Shown here: one piece after another, positions 50,487-61,600 of the stretch
How the letters are laid out: the number at the start of each line of letters is the position of its first letter
How positions within the stretch are numbered: position 1 is the first letter of the stretch
Assembly: GCF_947241705.1 (NCBI RefSeq)
Contig: NC_079264.1
Span: 62,001-126,000 of the forward strand
DNA from: Saccharomyces mikatae IFO 1815
Taxonomy: Eukaryota; Ascomycota; Saccharomycetes; Saccharomycetales; Saccharomycetaceae
Reading direction: 5' to 3'
Length of the DNA: 64,000 bases
Made by a program: the position numbers and the translations under genes
Notes under the pieces: model-generated
The model's input: only the letters and a program-made list of their open reading frames with translations
Told to the model about the DNA's origin: nothing
The model's database searches: none

Positions 50487-50875
50487 AGCGATTAACTTTT
50501 GAATTATATATTATGGTATTGTGGCCGTGGCATTTGCCCAACGTAAATAGCTCATAACGTTTATATGTGTATTTTTATACGTTAATGTTAATATAAACAA
50601 TAATAGCAATAGTGGTAAATGGTCCTACCACCAAGGGAAGAAAACATTCATTTTGACAATAGTTACTCTTGATGTCAATATCCTGCCCAGTCGTTTTTGA
50701 CCTGTCTTTTTGACAGTATAATATTCATAGAAAAACATAAATATTTTTAGTTAAAGATGTCAGTGTCTTTATATGATTATCTAGCCTTTAAATTAACAAA
50801 TATATCTATAACTCCATTTTTCGATGTTTCATCATAAACAAAAGTGGGATGAAAATCTTTTAAAGAAAGCTCAAC
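50487..50875. other. Convergent intergenic region ASG1 / TAO3
   Basis: A 389-bp region between two stop codons. It is AT-rich, with polyadenylation-like TATATA and ATAAA strings and an exact ARS consensus match (50732-50742). No gene is seen. Confidence 0.55.
50732..50742 (-). other. Exact ARS consensus match in a convergent gap (candidate origin)
   Basis: The minus strand reads ATTTATGTTTT, 11/11 to WTTTAYRTTTW, with an A/T-rich flank. Convergent intergenic gaps are where many yeast origins lie. Chance occurrence cannot be excluded from one window. Confidence 0.4.
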
Positions 50876-53800
50876 TTATATTCTTGGCTTTCCGTTCCTG
50901 TTTATTTTTACAGCAAATGAATCAGCCAGATGGGTCTTAAATGAGACATTAGATGGTGTTCTAGATAGGCTTCTATTCAATATAACTGAGACCTTTTTAT
51001 CATACAACTGAGGGGCAGACTCGAAAGAGAATGTTTGATCAGTTCGAGTGGTTTCAATTGAATCAGAACGTCCATGTGGAATTCCCATGCCCATTTTTGA
51101 AGAGATATTCGGCACATTTGTATCCTTCGTGAAAAAACTATCGAGGTTATCCAATTCCGCCCACATGTGACTTAACGAAGCGTCCTTTTCTTCTACAACA
51201 GAAATTGAATCATTTGTATCCATTCTACCGAGATCGTAATCACCATCCGCGTGGAACTCCACAATTGTATCCATCCTGCCAAGTTCGTACTCACCATCCG
51301 CATGAAACTCGATAACTGCATCCAAATCATCCGATCCGTGTGCAGAGATTTCGTCAGATTTGCTTGTACCACAGGTCATAAACACTGCATGAACATTATG
51401 TCTTGTCGTAGCCGCAGTCATTGTTGGCATAGGAACGGACCAACCGCTATCTTCAGGCAGACCAAACAAAGTGGTGGTAGCATTATCACTGTCTTTCACA
51501 TCTTTATTTCCCATAGTTATCCTTAGGACATCCTTATCCATCTTACTCCCAGAAACATTAGGCACACAATCCAAGACTTCTAGAGCTTTTGCTTCATATT
51601 CAGTAAATAGCAATCTTAGCAACGGAGATATCAAATCAGCCCCAACTCCAATGAACTCTGGCCTTCTCAAATCAATTAAAGGGAAAACATACTTTAAAAT
51701 CTCTAGAGTTTGAACTTTGATCCATCCAATCTTATTGAACAAAAGCCCGAGTAAAAATACCAACGTTTGAGCAGAATAAGAGGGAAAGTAGTTTCTGGAT
51801 ATAAAACTAACTACTTGACTCATGAAATCTTTCTTTGACCTGAATTTGTTCTTTGCCATAGAATCTATTAATCGGGAGAGTGAAGGTTGTTTGTATGCAT
51901 TTGCTAGCTCAATTAATGAGTCTGCAGCAACCTGGATGCCCGTAAAATCTTTGCGATCCATTGCATTCAAAAATCTTGGGAGGTTCGCTATTAATGCAAA
52001 AAGTAGCCTAGAGTCTGTATTTGCTATAATCCGGCTATCTTTCAACAAATTCAACTTATCTAGAAATTTCCATGTAATCTCTAAGGAATCCGAAGATCTC
52101 AATCCAGTCATGACTATTTGCTGTAAACCATCGAAGCGACCTTCCCAATTTGAGGGAAAAATGGCAACTAAACACTGAACAGTATCTGGAGAATCTAAAT
52201 CGATCTTTGAAATGAACTTGCTTAAACATGATAATACTTCAACAAATTCTTGTTCATGTATACTGCTCAAACATGCCGTAATGGACCAGAATAATTGTGG
52301 GAAACTGATCAAATTGGTTGGATCAAGTTCGGCCATGATTGCATTCAAAGTCATTAAGATCTGCATGGCAAATCCTTGAATGTCTACATTTCCATCCGAT
52401 ATAGTATTCGAGAGTCTATGAAGCATATCACGCAACATTTCTTGATCCAAAAATGTTAACAACGATCTGAACACCTGGAATGATCTACACGCTATATGCC
52501 TTACTGAGCAAGTAGTGGCCCACTTCAAAGCTATTCTTTGCCAAGTTACTTGGAATTCATCTAGATCTGAGAATATAGAGATAATATTCCTTATTAGTAA
52601 ATCCATGGTTTTTGGAGATCTAGCGCCTTTTTTCATCAAGTTGTCATATGACCACAGAGCGTGCTTATTTCTTAACAATTTTACAGTTTCCTCAGACTTT
52701 TCGTTACTTGGCGCCAACCCAAAAATTAATGTAGAGGCGATCTTACAGGCACTCTCATGAATAAGCGGAACATAATGGTCCAGCAAGCAAATGGACATAT
52801 GTAATAGTAACGGAATTTTTGCTTTTACAGATTCACTCAAGTTCGTTAACAAATTCACTAAAAAGATGATCGAAAGTTGAGCCTTCGAAAAAATAACCTT
52901 TTTTCCATTATAATTCAGACGTTCCCAGATATTTCCTAGAAAGGAATACTTATTATTGTTTACTGGCTCAGAAAATGTATGCTTCGCTAAAGGAACCATG
53001 CACCTGGGTTCTAAGTTATTCAATAGAGTATCAAGTAGCCCAATGCCACCGGGAATATTGGCCAAATATAACACAATATCTCTTGCATACTGAACAAAGA
53101 ATGGATTGCAATGATTCATTGAAGAATTTATGATGTACTCCAGTGATACATGAATGTTTTGGAAAGAATTGCCCTTACCTAAGGAAATCCATAGCTGCTC
53201 CACTTCGTTCGGCAAAGAGTCGTTGAGATCAATGGTAATATAAAACAGATTATTCAGGACCATAAAGGTGTCCATCTCTTCTGAAGACTTCAATGTGAAT
53301 TTGTTTACCCAAGGTACCATAAGCACCAATAAATCCCTTTTTATTTCGAAGGGAAACAAATCAAGTATTCTAACCAAACTGGAGAATATTCTCAAGCACA
53401 AATCTTGGGAAAGCAATTCGGCGAATATGCTAGAAATTTCCTTTGCAGTAGATTTGTAAACAGTCTTTGAAGAGTTTGCAAGTCTCTCCTTAAATACCTT
53501 GGTATAAGAGGAATTATGCAACTTGGTTTCAACGGCTGAAAGCAGATCAACAGCAAACGTTCTAGTATCCTCCCTATCTGCCACTAGTCCATATAAACCC
53601 AAGGAAACTAGTTCATCTTCGTCTAAAACCAAGTTATCCAATTTCAAAACGGATTTACAAAGTGTAGTGTAGTATAATACAGCTACCGAAGGATGCGAAT
53701 GGTGTGAAACACATTGAAACGCAACGTCTCTGAATAGTTTATAGTTTTCCCTATTTTTCTCCAAAAGGTTTTCCAAAGCACGCACTCCAAGATTTTTTAC

Positions 53801-56800
53801 GGTAGTGTTGTCGGAGTCGAATAGTGCTTCAATCCAAGAAAGTAAATCTTCGGTATCGAAAGAAATTACAATGGGTAACTCTAAATTATCATCCAACGTT
53901 TGCGTTATTGGATCAGAACATAAAACAACCATAGTTTCTAATACGATCATCTGTAGCCTGTTTTTCTGGAACTCTATCCCAGTAGTAATAGCAGTTCTAT
54001 CTCTACTACTTTCCGTATTTTTGATCATTATAGCATATCTTTCTTCTGATATAGGTTCATACTCACCATAGCCACACCATTCTTTTAAATAATTAAAGCA
54101 TGATGCACGGGCTTGGAATGGAAATAATTCATCGATGAGTGGATGTTCTCTTACTGCCATATAATAACTCAATATAAGGCCTGCAAAGTAGCTTCGCAGT
54201 GATTGATATTCGTAGGAGATTTGTACTGAGTCCTTCTCAAGAAACTGTTTTGTTTTCTGCAAAAATTCTGATAATTTTCGAAGTATCCATTCATCATTAA
54301 ATATCATATCCGCTTTTAAGTATGGCGATAAAATAGTCAAAATATGAAACATTTCCACTCTGATTTGGTTGTTGGAACTTCCTTCCTTCCATGCCACTAA
54401 AAATACGTCAATGGCCTCCACGTAAGCTTTGAAAATGTTGATATTCATTGAGCTTAGTCCTGTTATTATGGCATCCCTAATCATAATATATTTTGCATTT
54501 AATAAAGGAAGAACCATCTTAAAGATTGATTTCGCAGATTTAATCTTCTGATGCTGAACGGTGAAGATTTGTTGACTCTTTTTCCTACCATGCTGAGGAA
54601 TTTTAGATGGAATGTGCAGTTTTTGGTCAAAAGTGGACGTTAATGAGGTACATGCAGCAATCAAATATAGCTTCCATTGGTTGACGATCGTTTCTGGTAA
54701 AACATTTTTGGGCTTGAAATCAATATCATTTGCTACCTGCAAAATTATCTCGTGTACTTGCACCAGTCTTATACAAACAATAGATCGACATAATGCCATT
54801 GCCATAGGACAAGTTTTGAAAACCAAAGCCAATAATTTGGGAAAAGCCCTTTGCCATAAAGCAGCATCCACCCCGTACTCCGATTCAGCGAGTTTAATGA
54901 GTAATCCCCTCTTATACTTAGAATTCAGTCGACTAAACCTTGTTTTTTCAACTGCACTTAATGTTGCTTTATGTGGATTAATTAGAGTAGTAGTATTACA
55001 CTCATTCAATAAATCAATAAGTCTTGTACCACGATCAGCTGCGAAATGGGATGATGATCTCGAATGTCCATTTGATAGCTTTTCGGTTTTTTCCATCATC
55101 GCCTCGTCAAACTTGAATATAATCCTTAATATCTGAATACCTAATCTACGAATCCTTGCATCATGTGAACAAAGGAAAAAGAGACCATTCCCTTCTACTT
55201 CCTCAATAACTGTTACTGTATTCTTCCATTCCAATTTTTCTGTTTCGTTACTTTCTTCTTGTTCTGGATCAATTGGCAACAAGCGAATTCCATCCAAACC
55301 AGTTTCTTTCTTATTTTCTTCTTTATTAGATGACTGAAATTCTTCCAGCCAGCACTCCAAAAGCTCCACATAAAGCATTAATAACCTGTTATACTCTTTT
55401 GATGATAAGTATGACATATTGTAGCTTGACTGTGTCTTTTCATCGAAATCGAAGGAATATTTTGCAAACCAAGTGATTAGTGTATATGGATTTTTTTTAG
55501 AGGCTAATGCCCTTAGTGCATTTTGACTGCTAGAAGAAATAATTTCTTCTGAATGAACAGCGTTCCTTGATAAAATCTCGATTGTAGATTTGTAAGGAAT
55601 AGCACGTGAAATAGAGAGGCAACAAGGTATTGCTTCAATGATAGTAGCAAACAATATAACATAAAGAGAATTGTTTTTGCTTGAATCGTTGTCATTGGAA
55701 AAGCTAAAGCTAAAAGGGCTGAACGCGTTTGATGACGGCTTTTGGTGTTGATTTTCAGGGGACCAAACCTCAGAACCAATGCTCGAATCCAACAGAAGGA
55801 ATAATCTGTAAAAGTAATCCGATATTTCATTGTGGTTTATGGAGGAGGCTTCTTGAGCCTGGTTCAATGTGATGTTGTTTAAATTTAATTCATATAGTCT
55901 ATTATCATCTTCAGGAAACTTCGGCCTCTCTTTCGTAACCAATAAACCTTTGTATGTATTTATAGTCAGAATTAGTTTTTCATAGTTGATATTTTCCAAA
56001 TTAGAGCCGTTAAAAGATTGTCGTATCAGAGGAATTAGAGCCTGTTCCATCAAAAAATTTGGATGTAAGAACCCAATTGATACGAGAGCGTCTGTCAACG
56101 GATTTAAAAGTCCAAAATCGCCGGTTATCCAATTCTCCTTTTTCCTTGTGTTCAAATATAACTGTAAAAGTTTGGTAAGAGTCCTGGTAGTATTATTTAA
56201 AGTCTCTGGACATCTATAAAGATAAACCCAAACTAATCTCGATAAACCAACTGCAAAAAAAATTCTTTCCTTTAAACTTTTAGACTTAACTTTTGATGCG
56301 TTAGCCTCCAACAATGATAGCCACTGTTTAGAAAATAAATTAGGCGGTGATGTACATAAAACAGAAACTGTTAGTTTAAAACCACTTATCCAATACTTAT
56401 TATCGGCCTGTAGCCGCTTGGCCGTATTCAATAAAGTAGACATTGCTTCTACCCACGTGGGATGGTTAACTTCTGCTGTCAGTGAACCAGCCAAAGGCAA
56501 TAATAATTGGTTAGTAACTTCAGCATACGCCAAACACACTGGAAAATTCTCAGTTTTTGAAAAAAACTTTGATAAACTTTTCATAAAATCTGCACTTTCT
56601 TCAAATTTCTCTAGCGGATAATGCCTCAACTTTAGATACCTCATACCAAGAATTAACAAATGTGTGCTTGGTTCCAACTCTGCGGGTATATACGCTGGGA
56701 TTTTTTCTAAATCAGCTATAAATCGATCACTGACTGACAAAAATTTCTTTTCAGACATAGAGCCCAGAAGCTCAGCAAACGAATTCCAATTAGAAGACTT

Positions 56801-58039
56801 GATCAAACTGGATGATATAGAAAGTGGTTCAGTGGTTTTCAACTGAGTAAAAACAATCTCTTCTAGCTTATCGGATAAATCTTCTTCTTCGTTGCTGGGC
56901 GCTTGCTTGACAATTTCATTTAGAACTCTACAAAGAATGAATATACTGATCAGAGATTTTCTATCTGCTAGAAAAGCTTCCTCTTTTGCTACTTCAATTG
57001 CGTTTTCTAAACTTTTCAATTGTGAGTTGGCTATAGATGGACTTGAAATGGCGCTACTGTTGCCATTACTGGCCTTGAGCAAGGGAACCTTGTTGTTAAA
57101 GGATGAAGAAGCATGCCTTTTCATACTAGGAAGGCCATTAGTACTGTTATTATGTTTATACTTCGAAGTTGTATTGCTAGAGGATCTTGATAGCCGCCTA
57201 TTCAGCAGGAATTGTGCTTGAGAAGGATGTGCCTGAGAAGGATGTGCCTGAGAAGGATGTGCCTTTTCAAACTCATAATCTTTCAATAGCTTTTCCACTT
57301 CTTCAGAGGCTGAATTGGCCGTTTCAGATTTTGTCTTCCTCCAAAACATCATGGCATCAATGACTGGTTTCGGCTTTTTTTTCGCAATATGACCTAGAGA
57401 TTTGATAATTTCATCAAAGCTGGGATCAATTCCTTCCCCGAGAATTTCTACAATTGGAGGTTCCGCCATGACTAGTTGTTGCAAACACATATTTAATTTG
57501 TTCTCCGCATATCGAATAAATTTTGTAAAAAGTATATGAAGAGCATATTCGGAAGGGCTTTTCCAATCTGTAGCCATTTGCTGCCTCAAATTAGTTACGT
57601 AATCCTCTGCTACAGATTTTGCTGCAATTTCTGTGGGCGTTGGCTCTTGCATACTTGGCTGCTTTTCTCGTTCAGGTATTATCGTTGAAATATCCTTTTG
57701 ATCACCTTGCTCCTCAATAAACGCTTGTATAGGGGCTCGAAATTCTCCTGTTACTTGTTGTTGCTGTTGTTGTAAGAGTAATTGATCATTCAAAGAAGCA
57801 CCTCCTGGAGTATCAATAGGAGATGGAATATCGATAATAGGTGCATTGGCGACGGATTGCTGCAGAGGAAATGTATCACGAGGTGATTCGTCTATCTTTA
57901 TTAGATTGTTCTGACTTGAAGGATCAATGTCTATTGATATCTGTTGGTTGTTGTCTGCATTTTCTGCTGTATTTGTCATTGGGAAGGTAAAACCAATACC
58001 TTGATCCCTCTGAGGCGGAAAAGTAAATCTTGAGGCCAT
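50876..58039 (-). CDS. TAO3: RAM-network scaffold Tao3 (Pag1, Furry family)
   Basis: Tao3 is the Furry-type scaffold of the RAM network, activating the Cbk1-Mob2 kinase for polarised growth and cell separation. From the ATG at 58039 (MASRFTFPPQRDQGIGFTF) the product is 2387 residues (S. cerevisiae 2376). The upstream in-frame codons are excluded. The N-terminus is disordered with a QQQQQQQ run. The rest is helical HEAT/ARM-like repeats typical of Furry, with a conserved C-terminal region ending VKINRNGKPRI. Two tandem duplications account for the extra length: HPSQA three times (57219-57263) and a 17-residue unit twice (51215-51316). No truncation is seen. It is the longest gene in the window. 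Confidence 0.97.
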   Translation of the reverse strand: MASRFTFPPQRDQGIGFTFPMTNTAENADNNQQISIDIDPSSQNNLIKIDESPRDTFPLQQSVANAPIIDIPSPIDTPGGASLNDQLLLQQQQQQVTGEFRAPIQAFIEEQGDQKDISTIIPEREKQPSMQEPTPTEIAAKSVAEDYVTNLRQQMATDWKSPSEYALHILFTKFIRYAENKLNMCLQQLVMAEPPIVEILGEGIDPSFDEIIKSLGHIAKKKPKPVIDAMMFWRKTKSETANSASEEVEKLLKDYEFEKAHPSQAHPSQAHPSQAQFLLNRRLSRSSSNTTSKYKHNNSTNGLPSMKRHASSSFNNKVPLLKASNGNSSAISSPSIANSQLKSLENAIEVAKEEAFLADRKSLISIFILCRVLNEIVKQAPSNEEEDLSDKLEEIVFTQLKTTEPLSISSSLIKSSNWNSFAELLGSMSEKKFLSVSDRFIADLEKIPAYIPAELEPSTHLLILGMRYLKLRHYPLEKFEESADFMKSLSKFFSKTENFPVCLAYAEVTNQLLLPLAGSLTAEVNHPTWVEAMSTLLNTAKRLQADNKYWISGFKLTVSVLCTSPPNLFSKQWLSLLEANASKVKSKSLKERIFFAVGLSRLVWVYLYRCPETLNNTTRTLTKLLQLYLNTRKKENWITGDFGLLNPLTDALVSIGFLHPNFLMEQALIPLIRQSFNGSNLENINYEKLILTINTYKGLLVTKERPKFPEDDNRLYELNLNNITLNQAQEASSINHNEISDYFYRLFLLLDSSIGSEVWSPENQHQKPSSNAFSPFSFSFSNDNDSSKNNSLYVILFATIIEAIPCCLSISRAIPYKSTIEILSRNAVHSEEIISSSSQNALRALASKKNPYTLITWFAKYSFDFDEKTQSSYNMSYLSSKEYNRLLMLYVELLECWLEEFQSSNKEENKKETGLDGIRLLPIDPEQEESNETEKLEWKNTVTVIEEVEGNGLFFLCSHDARIRRLGIQILRIIFKFDEAMMEKTEKLSNGHSRSSSHFAADRGTRLIDLLNECNTTTLINPHKATLSAVEKTRFSRLNSKYKRGLLIKLAESEYGVDAALWQRAFPKLLALVFKTCPMAMALCRSIVCIRLVQVHEIILQVANDIDFKPKNVLPETIVNQWKLYLIAACTSLTSTFDQKLHIPSKIPQHGRKKSQQIFTVQHQKIKSAKSIFKMVLPLLNAKYIMIRDAIITGLSSMNINIFKAYVEAIDVFLVAWKEGSSNNQIRVEMFHILTILSPYLKADMIFNDEWILRKLSEFLQKTKQFLEKDSVQISYEYQSLRSYFAGLILSYYMAVREHPLIDELFPFQARASCFNYLKEWCGYGEYEPISEERYAIMIKNTESSRDRTAITTGIEFQKNRLQMIVLETMVVLCSDPITQTLDDNLELPIVISFDTEDLLSWIEALFDSDNTTVKNLGVRALENLLEKNRENYKLFRDVAFQCVSHHSHPSVAVLYYTTLCKSVLKLDNLVLDEDELVSLGLYGLVADREDTRTFAVDLLSAVETKLHNSSYTKVFKERLANSSKTVYKSTAKEISSIFAELLSQDLCLRIFSSLVRILDLFPFEIKRDLLVLMVPWVNKFTLKSSEEMDTFMVLNNLFYITIDLNDSLPNEVEQLWISLGKGNSFQNIHVSLEYIINSSMNHCNPFFVQYARDIVLYLANIPGGIGLLDTLLNNLEPRCMVPLAKHTFSEPVNNNKYSFLGNIWERLNYNGKKVIFSKAQLSIIFLVNLLTNLSESVKAKIPLLLHMSICLLDHYVPLIHESACKIASTLIFGLAPSNEKSEETVKLLRNKHALWSYDNLMKKGARSPKTMDLLIRNIISIFSDLDEFQVTWQRIALKWATTCSVRHIACRSFQVFRSLLTFLDQEMLRDMLHRLSNTISDGNVDIQGFAMQILMTLNAIMAELDPTNLISFPQLFWSITACLSSIHEQEFVEVLSCLSKFISKIDLDSPDTVQCLVAIFPSNWEGRFDGLQQIVMTGLRSSDSLEITWKFLDKLNLLKDSRIIANTDSRLLFALIANLPRFLNAMDRKDFTGIQVAADSLIELANAYKQPSLSRLIDSMAKNKFRSKKDFMSQVVSFISRNYFPSYSAQTLVFLLGLLFNKIGWIKVQTLEILKYVFPLIDLRRPEFIGVGADLISPLLRLLFTEYEAKALEVLDCVPNVSGSKMDKDVLRITMGNKDVKDSDNATTTLFGLPEDSGWSVPMPTMTAATTRHNVHAVFMTCGTSKSDEISAHGSDDLDAVIEFHADGEYELGRMDTIVEFHADGDYDLGRMDTNDSISVVEEKDASLSHMWAELDNLDSFFTKDTNVPNISSKMGMGIPHGRSDSIETTRTDQTFSFESAPQLYDKKVSVILNRSLSRTPSNVSFKTHLADSFAVKINRNGKPRI
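51215..51316 (-). repeat. Two tandem 51-bp units in the TAO3 C-terminal region
   Basis: Units 51266-51316 and 51215-51265 code VIEFHADGEYELGRMDT and IVEFHADGDYDLGRMDT. They differ at several synonymous and a few amino-acid positions, so the duplication is not brand new. Confidence 0.9.
57219..57263 (-). repeat. Three identical 15-bp units in TAO3
   Basis: On the plus strand the 15-bp unit TGAGAAGGATGTGCC occurs three times in a row without change, coding HPSQA repeats. Complete identity suggests recent slippage. I recall a single copy in S. cerevisiae. Confidence 0.93.
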
Positions 58040-58610
58040 TATAACGTATAATAGAACTAAAAGAAATTTCCAAAATGGAAAGACAATAACTAACCTGAAT
58101 CGCCACCCTTTGAACACTCACGCCCTCTTATAAAGATTCAAATCCACGTTGGCTCTTCCTTTGTATTTATGGAATCCTTTATCCTGATTTCTATAATTCC
58201 ATGTATATTTCCTGTGTGGCTGTCGCTTCGTGGTTAGTGATATGATTCTGATAGTTAATCAACTGCCCTTAAAATTGGTGTTGCTAGTTCGGAAAGCTTG
58301 AAGTAGTCTGGGTGGTAACATTAAGTGGACTAAAACTGGCCCATACTTATGATTCGATATCACTATTTCTAGCTCCTGTTTTCACTGTATTGTGAAAGCA
58401 TAACCCGAGATAGTTCAAAGCGGGTAATATGTCCGAAATTTTCCAAAATACTAATATTCTTTGTTTAGTCATCTGAATGGTTAAAATGAATATATACACC
58501 TTACAAGTAGCGGAAGATTCTTCTCGTTTGCATTAGCTAGGCTCAATAGTTTCTGCTTAAATTGGATTGACATTGAAGTTGATAAAAGAAACAAAAAATA
58601 GAGGCCTCTA
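58040..58610. other. Divergent intergenic region TAO3 / MET18
   Basis: A 571-bp region holding both promoters. I see ordinary mixed-composition DNA with no site strong enough to name. The 77-codon minus-strand frame that overlaps the MET18 start is a shadow. Confidence 0.5.
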
Positions 58611-61600
58611 ATGACGCCAGACAAACTAAACTCAGCCATCGTTACGTTTATGGCCAACTTGAATATTGATGAGTCGAGGGCAAACGAAGCTGCTTTAGTA
58701 GTATCAGAATCCATCGTTCACCGATCAGTTAAATTATTGGAGGTTGTTGTTGCGTTGAAAGATCATTTCCTTTCAGAAAACGAGATAGAAAGAAAGAAAG
58801 CGTTAACATGTTTGTCTACTGTCTTAACTAAGACACCGAATGACCACTTATCCAAAAACGAATGCTCAGTTATATTTCAGTTCTATAAATCTAAGTTTGA
58901 TGATCAAGCGCTTGTAAAGGAAGTTTTGGAAGGGTTCGCTGCGTTAGCCCCAATGAAGTTTGTTTCCATTAATGAGATTACCCAACTTTTGAGATTATTG
59001 CTGGACAGCTATCAACAGGGCCAGCATTTAGCATCAACTAGACTATTGCCTTTCAAAATTCTAAAGAACATATTTGATAGATTTTTTACCAATGCATCAT
59101 CGATGGAACAGGTGAAGCGAATTAACGATTTATTTATTGAAACGTTTCTTCATATTGCCAATGGTGAAAAGGACCCTAGGAACCTACTGTTGTCATTTGC
59201 ACTCAACGAGTCTATTACATCAAAATTACAGAACGTGGAGAACTTCAAGGAAGATTTATTCGATGTTTTGTTTTGCTATTTTCCAATTACTTTCAAGCCA
59301 CCAAAGCATGATCCTTATAAGATTTCCAACCAGGATTTAAAAACGGCTTTGAGGTCGGCCATTACTGCCACGCCATTATTTGCCGAAGATGCTTATAGCA
59401 ATTTACTGGACAAACTCACCGCTTCTTCACCAGTAGTAAAAAATGACACCCTTTTAACGCTACTAGAATGTGTTAGGAAATTTGGCGGCTCTTCTATATT
59501 AGCAAATTGGAAGTTGCTTTGGAATGCCCTGAAATTCGAAATCATACAGAACAGTGAAGGGACCGAAAACACTTTGCTGAATCCGTATAATAAACACCAA
59601 TCCAGTGATGATATGGGTCAATATACTAATTACGATGCTTGTTTAAGAATTTTAAATTTGATGGGGCTCCAACTATACGACTTTGAAAAAGTATCATTTG
59701 AAAAGTTCTTCACTCATGTATTAGATGAGTTGAAACCAAACTTTGAATATGAAAAGGATTTGAAACAAACCTGTCAGATTCTGTCTGCCATTGGTAGTGG
59801 AAATATTGAAATATTTAACGAGGTTGTTTCTTCGACTTTTCCGTTGTTTTTGACCAATACATCTGAGATTGCCAAATTGAAGCTGCTGATTATGAATTTG
59901 TCATTCTTTTTCGATTCATACATTGATCTATTTGGAAGAATATCTAAAGAGTCGTTAAAAAGCTCGGTACCAAACAACAAAATGGCCGAATACAAGGATG
60001 AGATAATTATGCTTTTAAGCATGGCTTTGACCAGCAGTTCCAAGTCAGAGGTTACTATAAGGACTCTTTCTGTGATACAGTTTACGAAAATGATCAGAAT
60101 GAAGGGGTTTTTGAGCCCAGAGGAAGTTTCTCTTATCATTCAGTACTTCACAGAAACAATACTAACGGATAACAATAAGAATATATACTACGCTTGCTTG
60201 GAAGGGTTGAAGACAATCAGTGAGATATACGAGGATTTAGTTTTTGAAATATCATTAAAAAAATTGCTGGATCTGTTACCTGATAGTTATGGCGAAAAAG
60301 TTCGTGTCAATAATGAAGAAAATATTCAAATTGAGACAATCTTGAAAATTATTCTTGATTTTACCACTTCAAGGCATATTTTGGTGAAGGAAAGCATTTC
60401 ATATCTAGCGACAAAATTAAATAGAGTGGCTAAAGTTTCCAAATCCAAAGAATATTGCTTTCTACTCATTTCAACCATATATTCTCTTTTTAATAACAAT
60501 CAAAATGAGAACGTTTTCAAGGAGGAAGATGCTCTTGCGCTTAAGCGAGCCATTGAACCAAAATTACTGGAGATAGTTACTCAAGAATCAACCATTGTAG
60601 ATGACAATTACAATTTGACCCTTCTGTCAAATGTTCTCTTTTTCATTAATTTTAAAGTTCCACAGTCGATGCATCAGGAAGAATTGGACAGATATAATAA
60701 GCATTTTCTCTATGAAGGTGAAATAGGAATTTTAGACGCACCAAACATATTAGCTATTCCATATGTCAAAATATTATCTGCTCTCAATAAAGCCTGTCAA
60801 TTTCCTCAAAAACTAACCATACTTGTTGAAGCAGCTCAACTGCTCAAGTCACATGGTCCGAAAATGATTGAAACTGAAAAATTGGGATACCTGGAATTAC
60901 TGTTAGTCTTATCAAATAAGTTTGTTTCTGAGGATGATGTAATAGGATTACTTGATTGGGAAGACCTATCACACATCAATCTGGAAATAATGGTTTGGCT
61001 GACTAAAGGGTTAATAATGCAAAACTCATTAAAATCACCTGATATCATCAAAAATTTCATTGATTTATTATCTAACCAAGATATTGGTCCACTTGTTGCT
61101 AAGCTTTTTGAAGTTTTTGTCATGGATATCAGTTCTTTAAAGAAATTCAAAGGTATCAATTGGAACAATAATGTTAAAATCTTGTATAAACAAAAGTTCT
61201 TCTGTGATATTTTTCAAATGATAGTCAACAACTATAAAAATACCGTGGATATGACCATAAAATGCAATTATTTGACGGCATTATCTCTAGTGTTGAAGCA
61301 CACCTCAAGCCAGTCGGTAGGTCCCTTCATTAACGATTTGTTCCCACTATTATTACAAGCTTTAGATATGCCTGATTCTGAGGTAAGGGTATCCGCTTTA
61401 GAAACATTGAAGGATACTACTGATAAACATCATAATCTAATTACTGAGCACATAAGTACCATAGTCCCTTTATTGCTATCCCTAGTTCTACTGGAAAAGT
61501 ATAACAGTGTCAGTGTCAGATTTATAGCCCTACAAATTTTGGAAAGGATTACCACTGTGGTGCCCCTAAACTATTGCCTAAGTTACCAAGACGATGTTCT

